From contig JBKGRZ010000002.1 of assembly GCA_046518185.1 (NCBI GenBank), positions 248,001 through 312,000 of the forward strand: a stretch of DNA of 64,000 nt. The letters are read 5' to 3'. Made by a program: the position numbers and the translations under genes. Positions 1 through 9,063 of this stretch are shown in pieces (the first letter of the stretch is position 1; the number at the start of each line of letters is the position of its first letter). This stretch comes from Scandinavium vulneris_A. GTDB lineage: Bacteria > Pseudomonadota > Gammaproteobacteria > Enterobacterales > Enterobacteriaceae. Below the pieces are notes generated by a model. That model did no database searches. It saw only the letters and a list, made by a program, of their open reading frames with translations, and was not told where the DNA came from.

Positions 1-1
1 G

Positions 2-547
2 CTGATCACCGCTATCGGCAACGTTAAACAGCGCGGAGGATTACTGAGTTTCGATGTGAATTTACGCGAGCAAATGTGGCCTGATAAGCAAGAAATGGTC
101 GAGACGGTACGCCATTTTTCATCGCAGGCCGACATTCTTAAACTCTCAGAAGAAGAATGGTACTGGCTTACAGACACCTACGATTTTACCTGTGCGCTTG
201 ACGCCCTTAAAGCACTCCCTGCTCAACTGAAAATCGTGACCTACGGGGCGCAAGGTGCCATGGTGATATGGCGAAACAGCGTCATCCATTTCAACGGTTA
301 TACCATCGACAGTATTGATACGACCGGGGCTGGCGATGCTTTCGTCGCTGGCTTGCTGGCCTGGATTGCACATAATGGGATGCCAGAGCGTTTTGAACAG
401 ATACATCAGGCTATTGCTCAAGCCAGTGCCTGCGGTGCGCTCGCAACAACCCGCAAAGGTGCACTGACCGCACTGCCGGACAGCCACGCGCTTGATGCCT
501 TTATTACTGAATTTTCGCTACCGGACTACGAGGTGAAAAACCGTTAA
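2..547 (+). CDS. PfkB-family sugar kinase (fructokinase-like), 5' end outside window
   Basis: Open reading frame running in from the left edge; the first complete codon starts at 2. It carries the PfkB family hallmarks: an FDVNLR segment near the visible start and the C-terminal DTTGAGDAF motif, whose GAGD forms the anion hole and supplies the catalytic Asp. The tail (ACGALATTRKGALTALP) resembles sucrose-operon fructokinases (ScrK/CscK) and aminoimidazole riboside kinases. It would phosphorylate a furanose sugar with ATP in the cytoplasm. About 180 of the usual ~305-320 residues are visible. The substrate cannot be decided without the upstream neighbours (permease, invertase or regulator). 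Confidence 0.85.
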   Translation: MITAIGNVKQRGGLLSFDVNLREQMWPDKQEMVETVRHFSSQADILKLSEEEWYWLTDTYDFTCALDALKALPAQLKIVTYGAQGAMVIWRNSVIHFNGYTIDSIDTTGAGDAFVAGLLAWIAHNGMPERFEQIHQAIAQASACGALATTRKGALTALPDSHALDAFITEFSLPDYEVKNR

Positions 548-630
548 TCATGATAACTGCAAGCTAAATGCTCATGTTGGTCGCACTAAAACGTAGTGGT
601 TTGATGGATAGCATTAAGGAAAGGTAAGTT

Positions 631-704
631 TGGAGCGGGTGAAGGGAATCGAACCCTCGTATGCAGCTTGGGAAGCTACCGTTCTACCATTGAACTACAC
701 CCGC
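631..704 (-). tRNA. glyU: tRNA-Gly (CCC)
   Basis: The reverse strand reads as a complete 74-nt tRNA with encoded CCA: acceptor GCGGGTG pairing with CACCCGC, D-arm TAGTTCAATGGTAGA, anticodon loop TTCCCAA (anticodon CCC at 672-670), and T-arm GGGTTCGATTCCC. This is glyU, which in E. coli also lies next to ygeR. It reads GGG glycine codons. Confidence 0.97.
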
Positions 705-797
705 ATAAGGCGTCCCCGTGAAAGGGGTGAAGGCATTATAGACTTAACGCCTTCACTGACAAGCCTTTCTGCGTCTAAGTGGCGATAATATAACCGA

Positions 798-1505
798 TTA
801 GCACTTTGGCTTGCTGCCCTGCGGCGGTAAATAGCGCAGCGGATCGATGGCGGTGGCGCGATAGCGAATCTGGAAATGTAGCTTCACCGAATCGGCATCG
901 CTGCTGCCCATGGTGGCAATCTGCTGGCCGATTTTCACCGATTGACCGTTATTGACCATCATTTTATCGTTGTGCGCATAGGCGGTGATGTAATCTTCAC
1001 TGTGCTTAATCATGATCAGGTTACCGTAACCGCGCAGCTGGTTGCCGACGTAGACCACCTTCCCTGCGCCCGAGGCATAAACCGGCTGACCGCGAGAGCC
1101 CGCGATATCAATCCCTTTATTGCCGCCATCGGCCGTGGAATAGGGCATCACCACTTTCCCACTGGTTGGCCAACGCCAGCAGCGTTGTCCCACCGGTGGC
1201 CATGACGACTGCGGTACCGCAGACGACGGCGTTACCTTCGCCGTGCGGCTACCGCCGGAAGATTTTTTCGTGCCCGAACTTCCTTTAACCTTCAGCCGCT
1301 GCCCGATTTCAATGGTATACGGCGGCGAAATACCGTTCATGCGGGCCAGGTCTCGCACACTGGTTCCGGTCATGCGCGATATTTTAAATAAGGTATCGCC
1401 GCGTTTAACCGTGTAGACCCCGTCTGAGCCGGATTTATTGCCGGAACAACCAGCCAGAACCAGCCCAATAAACAGGCACAGAAATAGGCGTATAGGGTGT
1501 TTCAT
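798..1505 (-). CDS. actS: ActS (YgeR): LysM/LytM-domain outer-membrane lipoprotein, amidase activator
   Basis: 235-residue lipoprotein. The signal peptide ends in the lipobox LAGC, followed by one LysM repeat (YTVKRGDTLFKISRMTG, about residues 30-75), a Ser/Gly/Lys-rich linker, and a C-terminal LytM/M23 domain (roughly residues 115-225). The M23 domain keeps KGIDIAG and LHFQIR but lacks the zinc-binding HxxxD/HxH set of active peptidases, so it is a regulatory, not hydrolytic, LytM factor. YgeR/ActS of E. coli activates periplasmic amidases, notably AmiC, under envelope stress. The ATG at 1505 is chosen because AGGA lies just upstream and it starts the signal peptide directly; a longer frame begins at 1523. 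Confidence 0.92.
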   Translation of the reverse strand: MKHPIRLFLCLFIGLVLAGCSGNKSGSDGVYTVKRGDTLFKISRMTGTSVRDLARMNGISPPYTIEIGQRLKVKGSSGTKKSSGGSRTAKVTPSSAVPQSSWPPVGQRCWRWPTSGKVVMPYSTADGGNKGIDIAGSRGQPVYASGAGKVVYVGNQLRGYGNLIMIKHSEDYITAYAHNDKMMVNNGQSVKIGQQIATMGSSDADSVKLHFQIRYRATAIDPLRYLPPQGSKPKC

Positions 1506-1738
1506 CAGGCGTCCTGCTCTCAAAGCGAGTCCTCGGTGTCAGTCAAACGGATGGCATATGATACCAGCCATAACCCGTATGCCAATGGTTAGCATGCTTT
1601 TTGATGAACGGTGTTTTGACAAAAGCTGCGGATATACCCTGGCATCAGGTTTCTCTGCCACACCGGGCATTCTGCCCGTTAGAGATTGTCGTATAATAGA
1701 CCCAGCCCGTAGGTTGGGTCTTTCAGTTCGGAGAGGGT

Positions 1739-2293
1739 ATGAGCAAGCAAGAACATGTGATTTTAGTCGATGAGCAGGGTGAGATTTGCGGCACACAGGA
1801 AAAGCATTCGGCCCATCATGCCTCTACCCCACTGCATCTGGCGTTTTCCTGCTGGCTGTTCAATGATCAGGGCCAATTGTTACTGACCCGTCGGGCGCTG
1901 GCGAAAAAAGCCTGGCCCGGAGTGTGGACCAACTCAGTTTGCGGTCACCCTCAGGAAGGTGAAACTTTTGAACAAGCGTTACGTCGCCGCTGTCGTTTTG
2001 AAGTGGGCGCTGAGTTGGCGGACATAACGCCGGTACTCCCGGCGTTTCGTTACCGTGAAACCGACCCGTCCGGTATCGTCGAGAATGAACTCTGCCCGGT
2101 CTACGCCGCGCGCCTGACTAACACGCTTGAACTCAATCACAACGAGGTACTTGAAGGCCGCTGGGTCTCGCCTCAGGCTATATTCGCTTCGCTGGATGCC
2201 ACGCCCTGGGCTTTCAGTCCCTGGATGGTGTTACAGGCTAGCTCGCCGCAAATGCGAAAGCAGCTGACCCGTTTCGCGATACAACAGACATAA
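1739..2293 (+). CDS. idi: Isopentenyl-diphosphate delta-isomerase, type I
   Basis: 184-residue Nudix-fold enzyme that interconverts IPP and DMAPP for isoprenoid synthesis (quinones, undecaprenyl phosphate) in the cytoplasm. The catalytic Cys is in SVCGHPQ (C68), the catalytic Glu in VENELCP (E117), and a Nudix-like helix follows the first motif. E. coli Idi is 182 residues with the same motifs. The start has a GGAGAGG ribosome-binding site. It converges on lysS through a shared hairpin terminator. In E. coli K-12 a long purine-catabolism cluster separates ygeR and idi; here they are neighbours. Confidence 0.97.
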   Translation: MSKQEHVILVDEQGEICGTQEKHSAHHASTPLHLAFSCWLFNDQGQLLLTRRALAKKAWPGVWTNSVCGHPQEGETFEQALRRRCRFEVGAELADITPVLPAFRYRETDPSGIVENELCPVYAARLTNTLELNHNEVLEGRWVSPQAIFASLDATPWAFSPWMVLQASSPQMRKQLTRFAIQQT

Positions 2294-2298
2294 AAAAA

Positions 2299-2324
2299 CC
2301 CCGAAGCCAAGACTTCGGGGTTTT
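2299..2324. terminator. Bidirectional rho-independent terminator idi/lysS
   Basis: Perfect 8-bp stem (CCCCGAAG / CTTCGGGG) with a 6-nt loop, flanked by an A-run on the left (2292-2298) and a T-run on the right. It can end transcription of idi (+) and of prfB-lysS (-). Confidence 0.9.
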
Positions 2325-2339
2325 CACTTTCTCAGAAAC

Positions 2340-3857
2340 TTACTTGGTCGGACGCATTGCCGGGAACAGGATAACGTCACGGATAGTGTGGCTGTTGGTA
2401 AACAGCATAACCATACGGTCGATACCAATACCCAGACCTGCTGTCGGCGGCAGGCCGTGCTCCAGAGCGGTCACGTAGTCTTCGTCATAGAACATCGCTT
2501 CGTCATCGCCAGCAGCTTTCGCATTCACCTGATCCAGGAAGCGCTGCGCCTGATCTTCTGCATCGTTCAGCTCGCTAAAGCCGTTGCCGATTTCACGGCC
2601 GCCGATGAAGAATTCAAAGCGATCGGTAATTTCCGGATTCTCGTCGTTACGACGCGCCAACGGAGACACTTCTGCCGGATATTCGGTGATGAAGGTTGGC
2701 TGAATCAGATGCGCTTCTGCAACTTCTTCGAAGATCTCAGTGACAACGCGGCCCAGACCCCAGCTCTTCTCAACTTTGATACCTACGTCAGCCGCAATGG
2801 CCTTCGCTGCTTCGAAGTTATCCAGATCGGCCATGTTGGTTTCCGGACGGTATTTCTTGATAGCTTCGCGCATGGTCAGCTTCACGAACGGTTTGCCGAA
2901 ATCGAAGGTCTGCTCGCCATAGGGCACTTCAGTGTTGCCGAGGATGTTCTGTGCCAGCGTACGGAACAGGGATTCGGTCAGCTCGATCAGGTCTTTGTAA
3001 TCCGCGTAAGCCATATAGAGTTCCATCATGGTGAACTCTGGGTTATGGCGTACGGAGATACCTTCGTTACGGAAGTTACGGTTGATTTCGAACACACGTT
3101 CGAAGCCACCGACGACCAGACGCTTCAGATACAGTTCCGGCGCGATGCGCAGGTACATGTCGAGGTCCAGGGCATTGTGATGGGTGATGAACGGACGCGC
3201 AGATGCGCCACCCGGGATCACCTGCATCATCGGAGTTTCCACTTCCATAAAGCCACGGCCAACCATGAACTGGCGGATCCCGGCCAGGATCTGGGAACGG
3301 ATCTGGAAGGTTTTGCGGGATTCATCGTTAGAGATGAGGTCCAGGTAACGCTGACGGTAGCGCGCTTCCTGATCCTGCAGACCGTGGAATTTATCCGGCA
3401 GCGGACGCAGGGCTTTGGTCAGCAGACGCAGTTCAGTACAGTGGATGGACAGCTCACCGGTTTTGGTTTTGAACAGCTTACCTTTTGCGCCGAGGATATC
3501 GCCCAGGTCCCATTTCTTGAACTGGTCGTTATAAACGCCTTCAGGCAGATCGTCACGGGCCACGTACAGCTGAATGCGACCACCCACGTCCTGCAGAGTC
3601 ACGAACGACGCTTTACCCATAATACGACGGGTCATCATGCGGCCAGCAACGGTCACTTCAACGTTCAGCGCTTCCAGCTCTTCATTTTCTTTTGCGCCGA
3701 ATTCGGCGTGCAGCTGGTCGGAGATATTTCCGCGACGGAAATCGTTCGGGAATGCAATGCCCTGCTCACGCAGCGCCGCCAGCTTCTCACGACGGGATTT
3801 CAGTTCGTTATTAAGATCGACGACTTCGTCAGCGCCCTGTGCTTGTTGTTCAGACAT
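2340..3857 (-). CDS. lysS: Lysyl-tRNA synthetase, class II
   Basis: 505-residue class IIb synthetase that charges tRNA-Lys in the cytoplasm. An N-terminal OB-fold anticodon-binding domain (about residues 60-150) precedes the catalytic core. The core has motif 2 (FRNEGISVRHNPEFTMMELY) and motif 3 (GLGIGIDRMVMLF). It lies 9 bp downstream of prfB and is cotranscribed with it, as in E. coli. The length equals E. coli LysS (505); the position after prfB identifies lysS rather than the heat-inducible paralogue lysU. Confidence 0.98.
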   Translation of the reverse strand: MSEQQAQGADEVVDLNNELKSRREKLAALREQGIAFPNDFRRGNISDQLHAEFGAKENEELEALNVEVTVAGRMMTRRIMGKASFVTLQDVGGRIQLYVARDDLPEGVYNDQFKKWDLGDILGAKGKLFKTKTGELSIHCTELRLLTKALRPLPDKFHGLQDQEARYRQRYLDLISNDESRKTFQIRSQILAGIRQFMVGRGFMEVETPMMQVIPGGASARPFITHHNALDLDMYLRIAPELYLKRLVVGGFERVFEINRNFRNEGISVRHNPEFTMMELYMAYADYKDLIELTESLFRTLAQNILGNTEVPYGEQTFDFGKPFVKLTMREAIKKYRPETNMADLDNFEAAKAIAADVGIKVEKSWGLGRVVTEIFEEVAEAHLIQPTFITEYPAEVSPLARRNDENPEITDRFEFFIGGREIGNGFSELNDAEDQAQRFLDQVNAKAAGDDEAMFYDEDYVTALEHGLPPTAGLGIGIDRMVMLFTNSHTIRDVILFPAMRPTK

Positions 3858-3866
3858 ATTGGTTCC

Positions 3867-4965
3867 TCATAGCCCTGCTTTCAAACTTGCTTCGATAAAT
3901 TGGTCGAGACTACCGTCCAGTACCGCCTGCGTATTGCGGGTTTCAACGCCGGTTCGCAAGTCTTTGATACGGGAATCGTCCAGTACGTAGGAACGAATCT
4001 GGCTGCCCCAACCGATATCCGATTTGTTTTCTTCCGCCGCCTGCTTCTCAGCATTTTTCTTCTGCATTTCCAGCTCGTACAGCTTCGCTTTCATCTGCTT
4101 CATCGCCTGATCTTTGTTCTTATGCTGCGAACGGTCGTTCTGGCACTGAGTCACGGTGTTAGTTGGAAGGTGGGTAATACGCACCGCAGATTCTGTACGG
4201 TTAACGTGCTGACCACCGGCACCGGAGGCGCGGTACACGTCGATACGCAAATCTGCCGGGTTGATTTCGATATCAATATCGTCGTCCACTTCCGGGTAGA
4301 CAAACGCGGAACTGAAAGAGGTATGACGGCGACCGCCGGAGTCGAACGGGCTCTTACGCACCAGGCGGTGAACACCTGTTTCGGTACGCAGCCAGCCAAA
4401 GGCGTATTCACCCTGAATACGGATAGTTACGGATTTGATGCCCGCCACTTCGCCTTCAGACTCTTCGATAATTTCGGTTTTAAAACCGCGAGCTTCAGCC
4501 CAGCGCAGATACATACGCATCAGCATGCTGGCCCAGTCCTGGGCTTCTGTGCCGCCGGAACCCGCCTGAATATCAAGGTAGCAATCGGCGCTGTCATATT
4601 CGCCGGAGAACATACGGCGGAATTCCAGCTGAGCCAGTTTTTCGTCGAGCACGTCAAGCTCGGCAACGGCTTCATTGAAGGTTTCTTCGTCATCGGCTTC
4701 AACAGCCAATTCCAGCAGGCCGGAGACGTCTTCCAGACCTTGCGCCATCTGATCGAGCGTGTCGACGATGGCTTCGAGTGAGGAACGCTCTTTACCCAGC
4801 GCCTGTGCGCGCTCGGGTTCGTTCCACACATCCGGCTGTTCCAGCTCGGCGTTTACTTCTTCCAGACGCTCTTTCTTGGCATCATAGTCAAAGATACCCC
4901 CTAAGAACGTCGGAGCGCTCCGTGAGGTCCTGAATGCGATTTTTTACCGGATTAATTTCAAACAT
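3867..4965 (-). CDS. prfB: Peptide chain release factor 2 (RF2), made by programmed +1 frameshift
   Basis: RF2 recognises UGA and UAA and releases the nascent peptide. Translation starts at the ATG 4965 and meets an in-frame TGA at codon 26 (4890-4888). A +1 slip on CTT-TGA-C continues in the frame running to 3867, giving 25 + 340 = 365 residues, the E. coli length. The codon-recognition tripeptide SPF (in RKSPFDSGG) and the catalytic GGQ (SGAGGQHVNRTES) are both present. The residue four before GGQ is Ala, the more active form, not the Thr of E. coli K-12. Reading the second frame alone would give a falsely truncated protein starting near 4829. First gene of the prfB-lysS operon. Confidence 0.98.
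4887..4900 (-). promoter_or_regulatory. RF2 autoregulatory +1 frameshift site
   Basis: On the minus strand a Shine-Dalgarno-like AGGGGG sits a few bases before the slippery CTT TGA C, the canonical arrangement that pushes ribosomes +1 when RF2 is scarce. Low RF2 favours the shift, so the factor controls its own synthesis. Confidence 0.96.
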
Positions 4966-5055
4966 GGTCGTTTATCTTTTCTGGGCTTGTAAAAATGCGG
5001 TGATAAGAGCGGGATTTTAACGGATCCACGCCCTTTTTTATAGGAAATACTGACG

Positions 5056-6789
5056 CTAAATTGGCCAGATATTGTCTATGATCAGTTGCAGGCTACGGTT
5101 TCCGCGAAACTCGTTAATATCGAGCTTGTAGGCCAGTTCCACTTCTCGCACGCCGTTGTCCGGCCAGCAGGCGGTATCCACGTTGAACGCAATACCGTCG
5201 AGCAGCGGCCCACCGCCCAGCGGTTCGACCATCACCTTCAGGTGACGCTCACCCACCAGCCGCTGTTGCAGCAGACGGAACCGCCCATCAAATAGCGGTT
5301 CCGGGAACATCTGGCCCCACGGACCGGCATCCCGCAGCATCTGTGCGATTTCCATGGTCATTTCTGCCGCCGCTAATGGGCCGTCGGATACCACTTCGCC
5401 CTGTAACAGGGCCGGATCCAGCCATTCTGTTACCAGCTCACCAAAACGCTGTTGGAACGCATCAAATTGCGCTTCTTCCAGAGACAACCCCGCCGCCATC
5501 GCGTGGCCGCCGAACTTGATCATCATGCCCGGATACAGCGTATCGAGACGTTCCAGGGCATCACGCATGTGCAGGCCCTGAATCGACCGCCCGGAACCTT
5601 TCAGCGTACCGTCGCCCGCAGGGGCAAAGGCAATCACCGGTCGATGAAAACGCTCTTTGATGCGTGAGGCCAGAATGCCCACGACGCCCTGATGCCATTC
5701 AGGGTGGTACATCGCCAGGCCGCCGGGCAGCGCTTCACTGCTGCGCTCGAGTTTCTCGCACAGGGTCAAGGCTTCAGCCTGCATCCCCTGCTCAATCTCT
5801 TTGCGGGTCTGGTTCAGCGCATCCAGCTCATTGGCCAGCTGACGCGCTTCGCCGATGTTGTCACTCAGCAGCAGCGCCACCCCGACGGACATATCGTCCA
5901 GACGACCGGCGGCGTTCAGACGGGGTCCGAGCGCAAAACCTAAATCGCTGGCCGCCAGTTTTTGCGCGTCCCGATTAGACACTTCCAGCAGCGCCTTAAT
6001 ACCTGGCCGACACTTCCCGGCGCGGATACGGCTCAGCCCTTGCCATGTCAGAATGCGGTTATTGGCATCGAGCGGAACCACATCCGCGACGGTGCCCAGC
6101 GCCACTAAATCGAGCAACTCGGCCAGATTAGGCACCGCAATGCCCTGGGCCTCGAACCAGCCCCGATCGCGCAAATGGGCACGCAGCGCCAGCATCAGGT
6201 AAAAAGCGACGCCAACGCCCGCCAGTGATTTCGACGGGAAGGCGCAATCGCGCAGGTTCGGGTTGATGATGGCCTCTGCCGCAGGCAGCGTATCGCCAGG
6301 CAGGTGGTGATCGGTCACCAGCACCGGGATGCCCAGCGCATGGGCCCTGTCGACCCCTGCATGGGAGGAAATCCCGTTGTCGACGGTCAGGATAAGCTGC
6401 GCGCCACGGGCATGCGCCTGATCGACGACTTCCGGACTCAGACCGTAGCCATCTTCAAACCGGTTCGGCACCAGATAGGTGACATTACTGCAACCGAGCT
6501 GGCGCAGGCCCAGCACGCTCAGCGCGGTGCTGGTGGCACCATCGGCATCAAAATCGCCCACCACCACAATCCGCAGCCCTTCGCGAAAGGCGTTATAAAG
6601 CACCTCGACCGCCTTCTCCACGCCGGAAAGCTGTTGCCACGGCAACATACCTTTCACGCTACGCTCAAGGTCGGTGGCGCTCAGAACGCCACGGCTGGCA
6701 TACAGGCGCTGGAGCAAGGGCGGAAGATCCGCAGGCAGTTGCGCCGAGCTGTCCACTTCCCGGCGACGAAGCTGTATTGGTTGTTTCAC
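5056..6789 (-). CDS. recJ: Single-strand 5'-3' exonuclease RecJ
   Basis: 577-residue DHH-family exonuclease acting in RecF-pathway recombination and mismatch and base-excision repair. Motif I VVGDFDADGATST, the VTDHHLPGD signature and the DHHA1 motif FGGHAMAAG are present, as are NAAGRLDDM and an OB-fold C-terminal region. Length equals E. coli RecJ. The start codon is GTG (6789), 5 bp after the dsbC stop. It belongs to the xerD-dsbC-recJ operon. Confidence 0.97.
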   Translation of the reverse strand: MKQPIQLRRREVDSSAQLPADLPPLLQRLYASRGVLSATDLERSVKGMLPWQQLSGVEKAVEVLYNAFREGLRIVVVGDFDADGATSTALSVLGLRQLGCSNVTYLVPNRFEDGYGLSPEVVDQAHARGAQLILTVDNGISSHAGVDRAHALGIPVLVTDHHLPGDTLPAAEAIINPNLRDCAFPSKSLAGVGVAFYLMLALRAHLRDRGWFEAQGIAVPNLAELLDLVALGTVADVVPLDANNRILTWQGLSRIRAGKCRPGIKALLEVSNRDAQKLAASDLGFALGPRLNAAGRLDDMSVGVALLLSDNIGEARQLANELDALNQTRKEIEQGMQAEALTLCEKLERSSEALPGGLAMYHPEWHQGVVGILASRIKERFHRPVIAFAPAGDGTLKGSGRSIQGLHMRDALERLDTLYPGMMIKFGGHAMAAGLSLEEAQFDAFQQRFGELVTEWLDPALLQGEVVSDGPLAAAEMTMEIAQMLRDAGPWGQMFPEPLFDGRFRLLQQRLVGERHLKVMVEPLGGGPLLDGIAFNVDTACWPDNGVREVELAYKLDINEFRGNRSLQLIIDNIWPI

Positions 6790-6794
6790 GCCGA

Positions 6795-7508
6795 TTATTT
6801 ACCGCTGGTCTGTTTTTTGTGTTCGTCGAGGAAGGCTTTCATTTCCTGCGGCCCCTGATAACCTGGCACGACGTAGCCATCGTTCAACACGATAGCCGGA
6901 GTGCCGTTCACGCCGAACTGCACGCCGAGTGCGTAGTGTTTCGCGATATCAATGTCACAGCTGGCAGGCTGTACGCCTTTGCCGTTCATCGCGTCATCGA
7001 AGGCTTTGTTGCGGTCTTTCGCACACCAGATAGATTTCATGTCCTGCTCGGCCGGGCTTTGCACGCCCTGACGCGGGAAGGCCAGATAGCGTACGGTAAT
7101 CCCCAGCGCGTTGTAGTCTTTCATCTCTTCATGCAGCTTGTGGCAATAGCCGCAGGTGATGTCGGTAAACACGGTAATCACGTGCTTTTCCTGCGCGGCT
7201 TTGTAGACAATCATCTCTTTATCCAGCGCGTTCAGTTTCCCCATCAGCAGCTGGTTGGTCACGTTCACCGGATGCGCGCCGCTGACGTCATACATCGGGC
7301 CCTGGATAATGTGCTTGCCATCTTCGGTCACGTACAACACGCCGCTGTTGGTCAGCACGGTTTTCATGCCCGCTACCGGGGAAGTCTGGATATCCGTGCT
7401 CTGCACGCCCAATTTTGCCAGCGACTTCTGAACGGCCGCATCGTCAGCGTGAGCAGTGCCGCAAAGTGCAGCTGCCAGCAGGGAGAACATCGCTAAACTT
7501 TTTTTCAT
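6795..7508 (-). CDS. dsbC: Periplasmic disulfide isomerase DsbC
   Basis: 237-residue thioredoxin-fold isomerase that reshuffles wrong disulfides and is kept reduced by DsbD. The signal peptide ends AHA at residue 21; the N-terminal dimerisation domain precedes the active site CGYC (C119-C122), and a second Cys pair lies toward the C-terminus (IWCAK, PASCD). The ATG at 7508 is preceded by AGGAAAGG; the frame is open further upstream but that part is a xerD shadow. It lies between xerD (28 bp) and recJ (5 bp). Confidence 0.97.
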   Translation of the reverse strand: MKKSLAMFSLLAAALCGTAHADDAAVQKSLAKLGVQSTDIQTSPVAGMKTVLTNSGVLYVTEDGKHIIQGPMYDVSGAHPVNVTNQLLMGKLNALDKEMIVYKAAQEKHVITVFTDITCGYCHKLHEEMKDYNALGITVRYLAFPRQGVQSPAEQDMKSIWCAKDRNKAFDDAMNGKGVQPASCDIDIAKHYALGVQFGVNGTPAIVLNDGYVVPGYQGPQEMKAFLDEHKKQTSGK

Positions 7509-7536
7509 AACCTTTCCTGTGTATTCCGTTATCAGC

Positions 7537-8433
7537 TCACGCTCGAGGGTGATGCTGTTGATGAAGTTGCCGCAGCCGCTCGGTGGCGACGTGCGTGTAA
7601 ATTTGAGTGGTCGACAGGTCGCTATGCCCAAGCAGCATCTGCACCACGCGCAAGTCTGCGCCGTGGTTGAGCAGATGGGTGGCAAACGCATGGCGCAGCA
7701 CGTGCGGGGACAGTTTTTCACTGTCGATTCCCGCCAGCACCGCATAGTGTTTAATACGGTGCCAGAAGGTCTGGCGCGTCATCTGCTGCGCGCGCTGGCT
7801 GGGAAACAGCACATCAATGGATATCCCGTTTAACAACCAGGGACGACCGTGTTCGAGGTAGTTCTCCAGCCAGTACACCGCCTCTTCACCAAGCGGGACC
7901 AGCCGTTCTTTATTGCCCTTGCCAATGACCCGCACCACGCCCTGTCGCAGGCTGATATCACTCATCGTCAGCCCAACTAACTCCGTCACACGAAGTCCGG
8001 TGGCGTACAGCACTTCCAGCATCGCTTTATCGCGCAATTCCAATGGAATATCGACCACCGGCGCCTGGAGCAGGCGACTGACCTGCGCCTCGCTCAGATC
8101 TTTCGGCAAACGCTGCGGCAGCTTCGGGGAGGCCAACAGGGCGCTGGGATCGTCAGGGCGCAGTTTTTCCCGGTACAGATGCTGAAAAAAGCGACGCATC
8201 GCACTCAGCAAACGCGCCGAACTGGTGGCCTTGTAGCCGCCTTCGACACGCTCCGCCAGCAGCTGTTGCAGGTCCGAACCCTGCACGGTTTCGCTCGACA
8301 GGCCGTGCTTATGCAGCCATTCGACCACCATGGTTAAATCGCGTCGATAGGCGCTGAGCGTGTTCTCAGCGAGATTTTTCTCCAGCCAAAGCGCATCGAG
8401 AAAATGTTCGATTTGTGCGAGATCCTTTTCCAC
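7537..8433 (-). CDS. xerD: Site-specific tyrosine recombinase XerD
   Basis: 298-residue recombinase that acts with XerC and FtsK at dif to resolve chromosome dimers. The N-terminal SAM-like core-binding domain (to about residue 105) is followed by the catalytic domain with R148 (TGLRVTEL), K172, the HxxR box SPHVLRHAF (H244, R247), H270 and Y279 (TQIYTHV). GTG 8433 is chosen as start: it has a strong AGGAGG and gives exactly the E. coli length, while an upstream in-frame ATG at 8496 lacks such a site. First gene before dsbC-recJ and divergent from fldB. Confidence 0.97.
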   Translation of the reverse strand: MEKDLAQIEHFLDALWLEKNLAENTLSAYRRDLTMVVEWLHKHGLSSETVQGSDLQQLLAERVEGGYKATSSARLLSAMRRFFQHLYREKLRPDDPSALLASPKLPQRLPKDLSEAQVSRLLQAPVVDIPLELRDKAMLEVLYATGLRVTELVGLTMSDISLRQGVVRVIGKGNKERLVPLGEEAVYWLENYLEHGRPWLLNGISIDVLFPSQRAQQMTRQTFWHRIKHYAVLAGIDSEKLSPHVLRHAFATHLLNHGADLRVVQMLLGHSDLSTTQIYTHVATERLRQLHQQHHPRA

Positions 8434-8533
8434 ATCAGCCTCCTGGAAGCGGCATTCAGCCTCATTATGCCTTAAGGTGGCACCTTTCTGATACACTAGC
8501 GCGAAGACATAGCAAGCACTGAGAGTTTTCGCG

Positions 8534-9055
8534 ATGAAAATTGGACTGTTTTACGGTTCCAGTACCTGTTACACCGAAATGGCGGCGGAGAAGATCCGCG
8601 ACATAATCGGCGCAGAGCTGGTGACGTTGCATAATCTGAAAGATGATTCCCCGGCGCTGATGGAGCAGTACGACGTGCTGATCCTCGGCATTCCCACCTG
8701 GGATTTTGGTGAGATTCAGGAAGACTGGGAAGCGGTCTGGGAACAGCTGGATAACCTGAAACTGGACGGTAAAATCGTGGCACTTTACGGCATGGGCGAC
8801 CAGTTAGGTTACGGCGAGTGGTTCCTCGACGCCCTGGGTATGCTGCATGACAAGCTCGCCACCAAAGCCGTGAAGTTCATCGGCTACTGGCCGACGGAAG
8901 GCTATGAGTTCACCAGCCCGAAACCGGTCATTGCCGATGGCCAACTGTTTGTCGGCCTGGCGCTGGATGAGACCAATCAATACGACCTCAGCGACGAGCG
9001 TCTGCAAAGCTGGTGCGAACAGATCCTCGGCGAAATGGCCGAACAGTTCTCCTGA
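8534..9055 (+). CDS. fldB: Flavodoxin FldB
   Basis: 173-residue long-chain flavodoxin binding FMN as a low-potential electron carrier. The N-terminal phosphate-binding loop is FYGSSTCYTE, with PTWDFGEIQEDW and YGMGDQLGYGEWF forming the isoalloxazine loops. In E. coli fldB is a SoxRS-responsive accessory flavodoxin. It is divergent from xerD with a 100-bp intergenic region. Confidence 0.96.
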   Translation: MKIGLFYGSSTCYTEMAAEKIRDIIGAELVTLHNLKDDSPALMEQYDVLILGIPTWDFGEIQEDWEAVWEQLDNLKLDGKIVALYGMGDQLGYGEWFLDALGMLHDKLATKAVKFIGYWPTEGYEFTSPKPVIADGQLFVGLALDETNQYDLSDERLQSWCEQILGEMAEQFS

Positions 9056-9063
9056 CGTTATCG

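Noticed and set aside
2388..3872. 494-codon open frame antisense to lysS
   Set aside because: A shadow of the highly biased lysS codons; lysS is unambiguous and the antisense translation has no recognisable domains.
4520..4831. Separate short frame inside prfB and the apparent prfB start at 4829
   Set aside because: The true start is 4965; the gene is read through a programmed +1 shift, so the apparent truncation is not a mutation.
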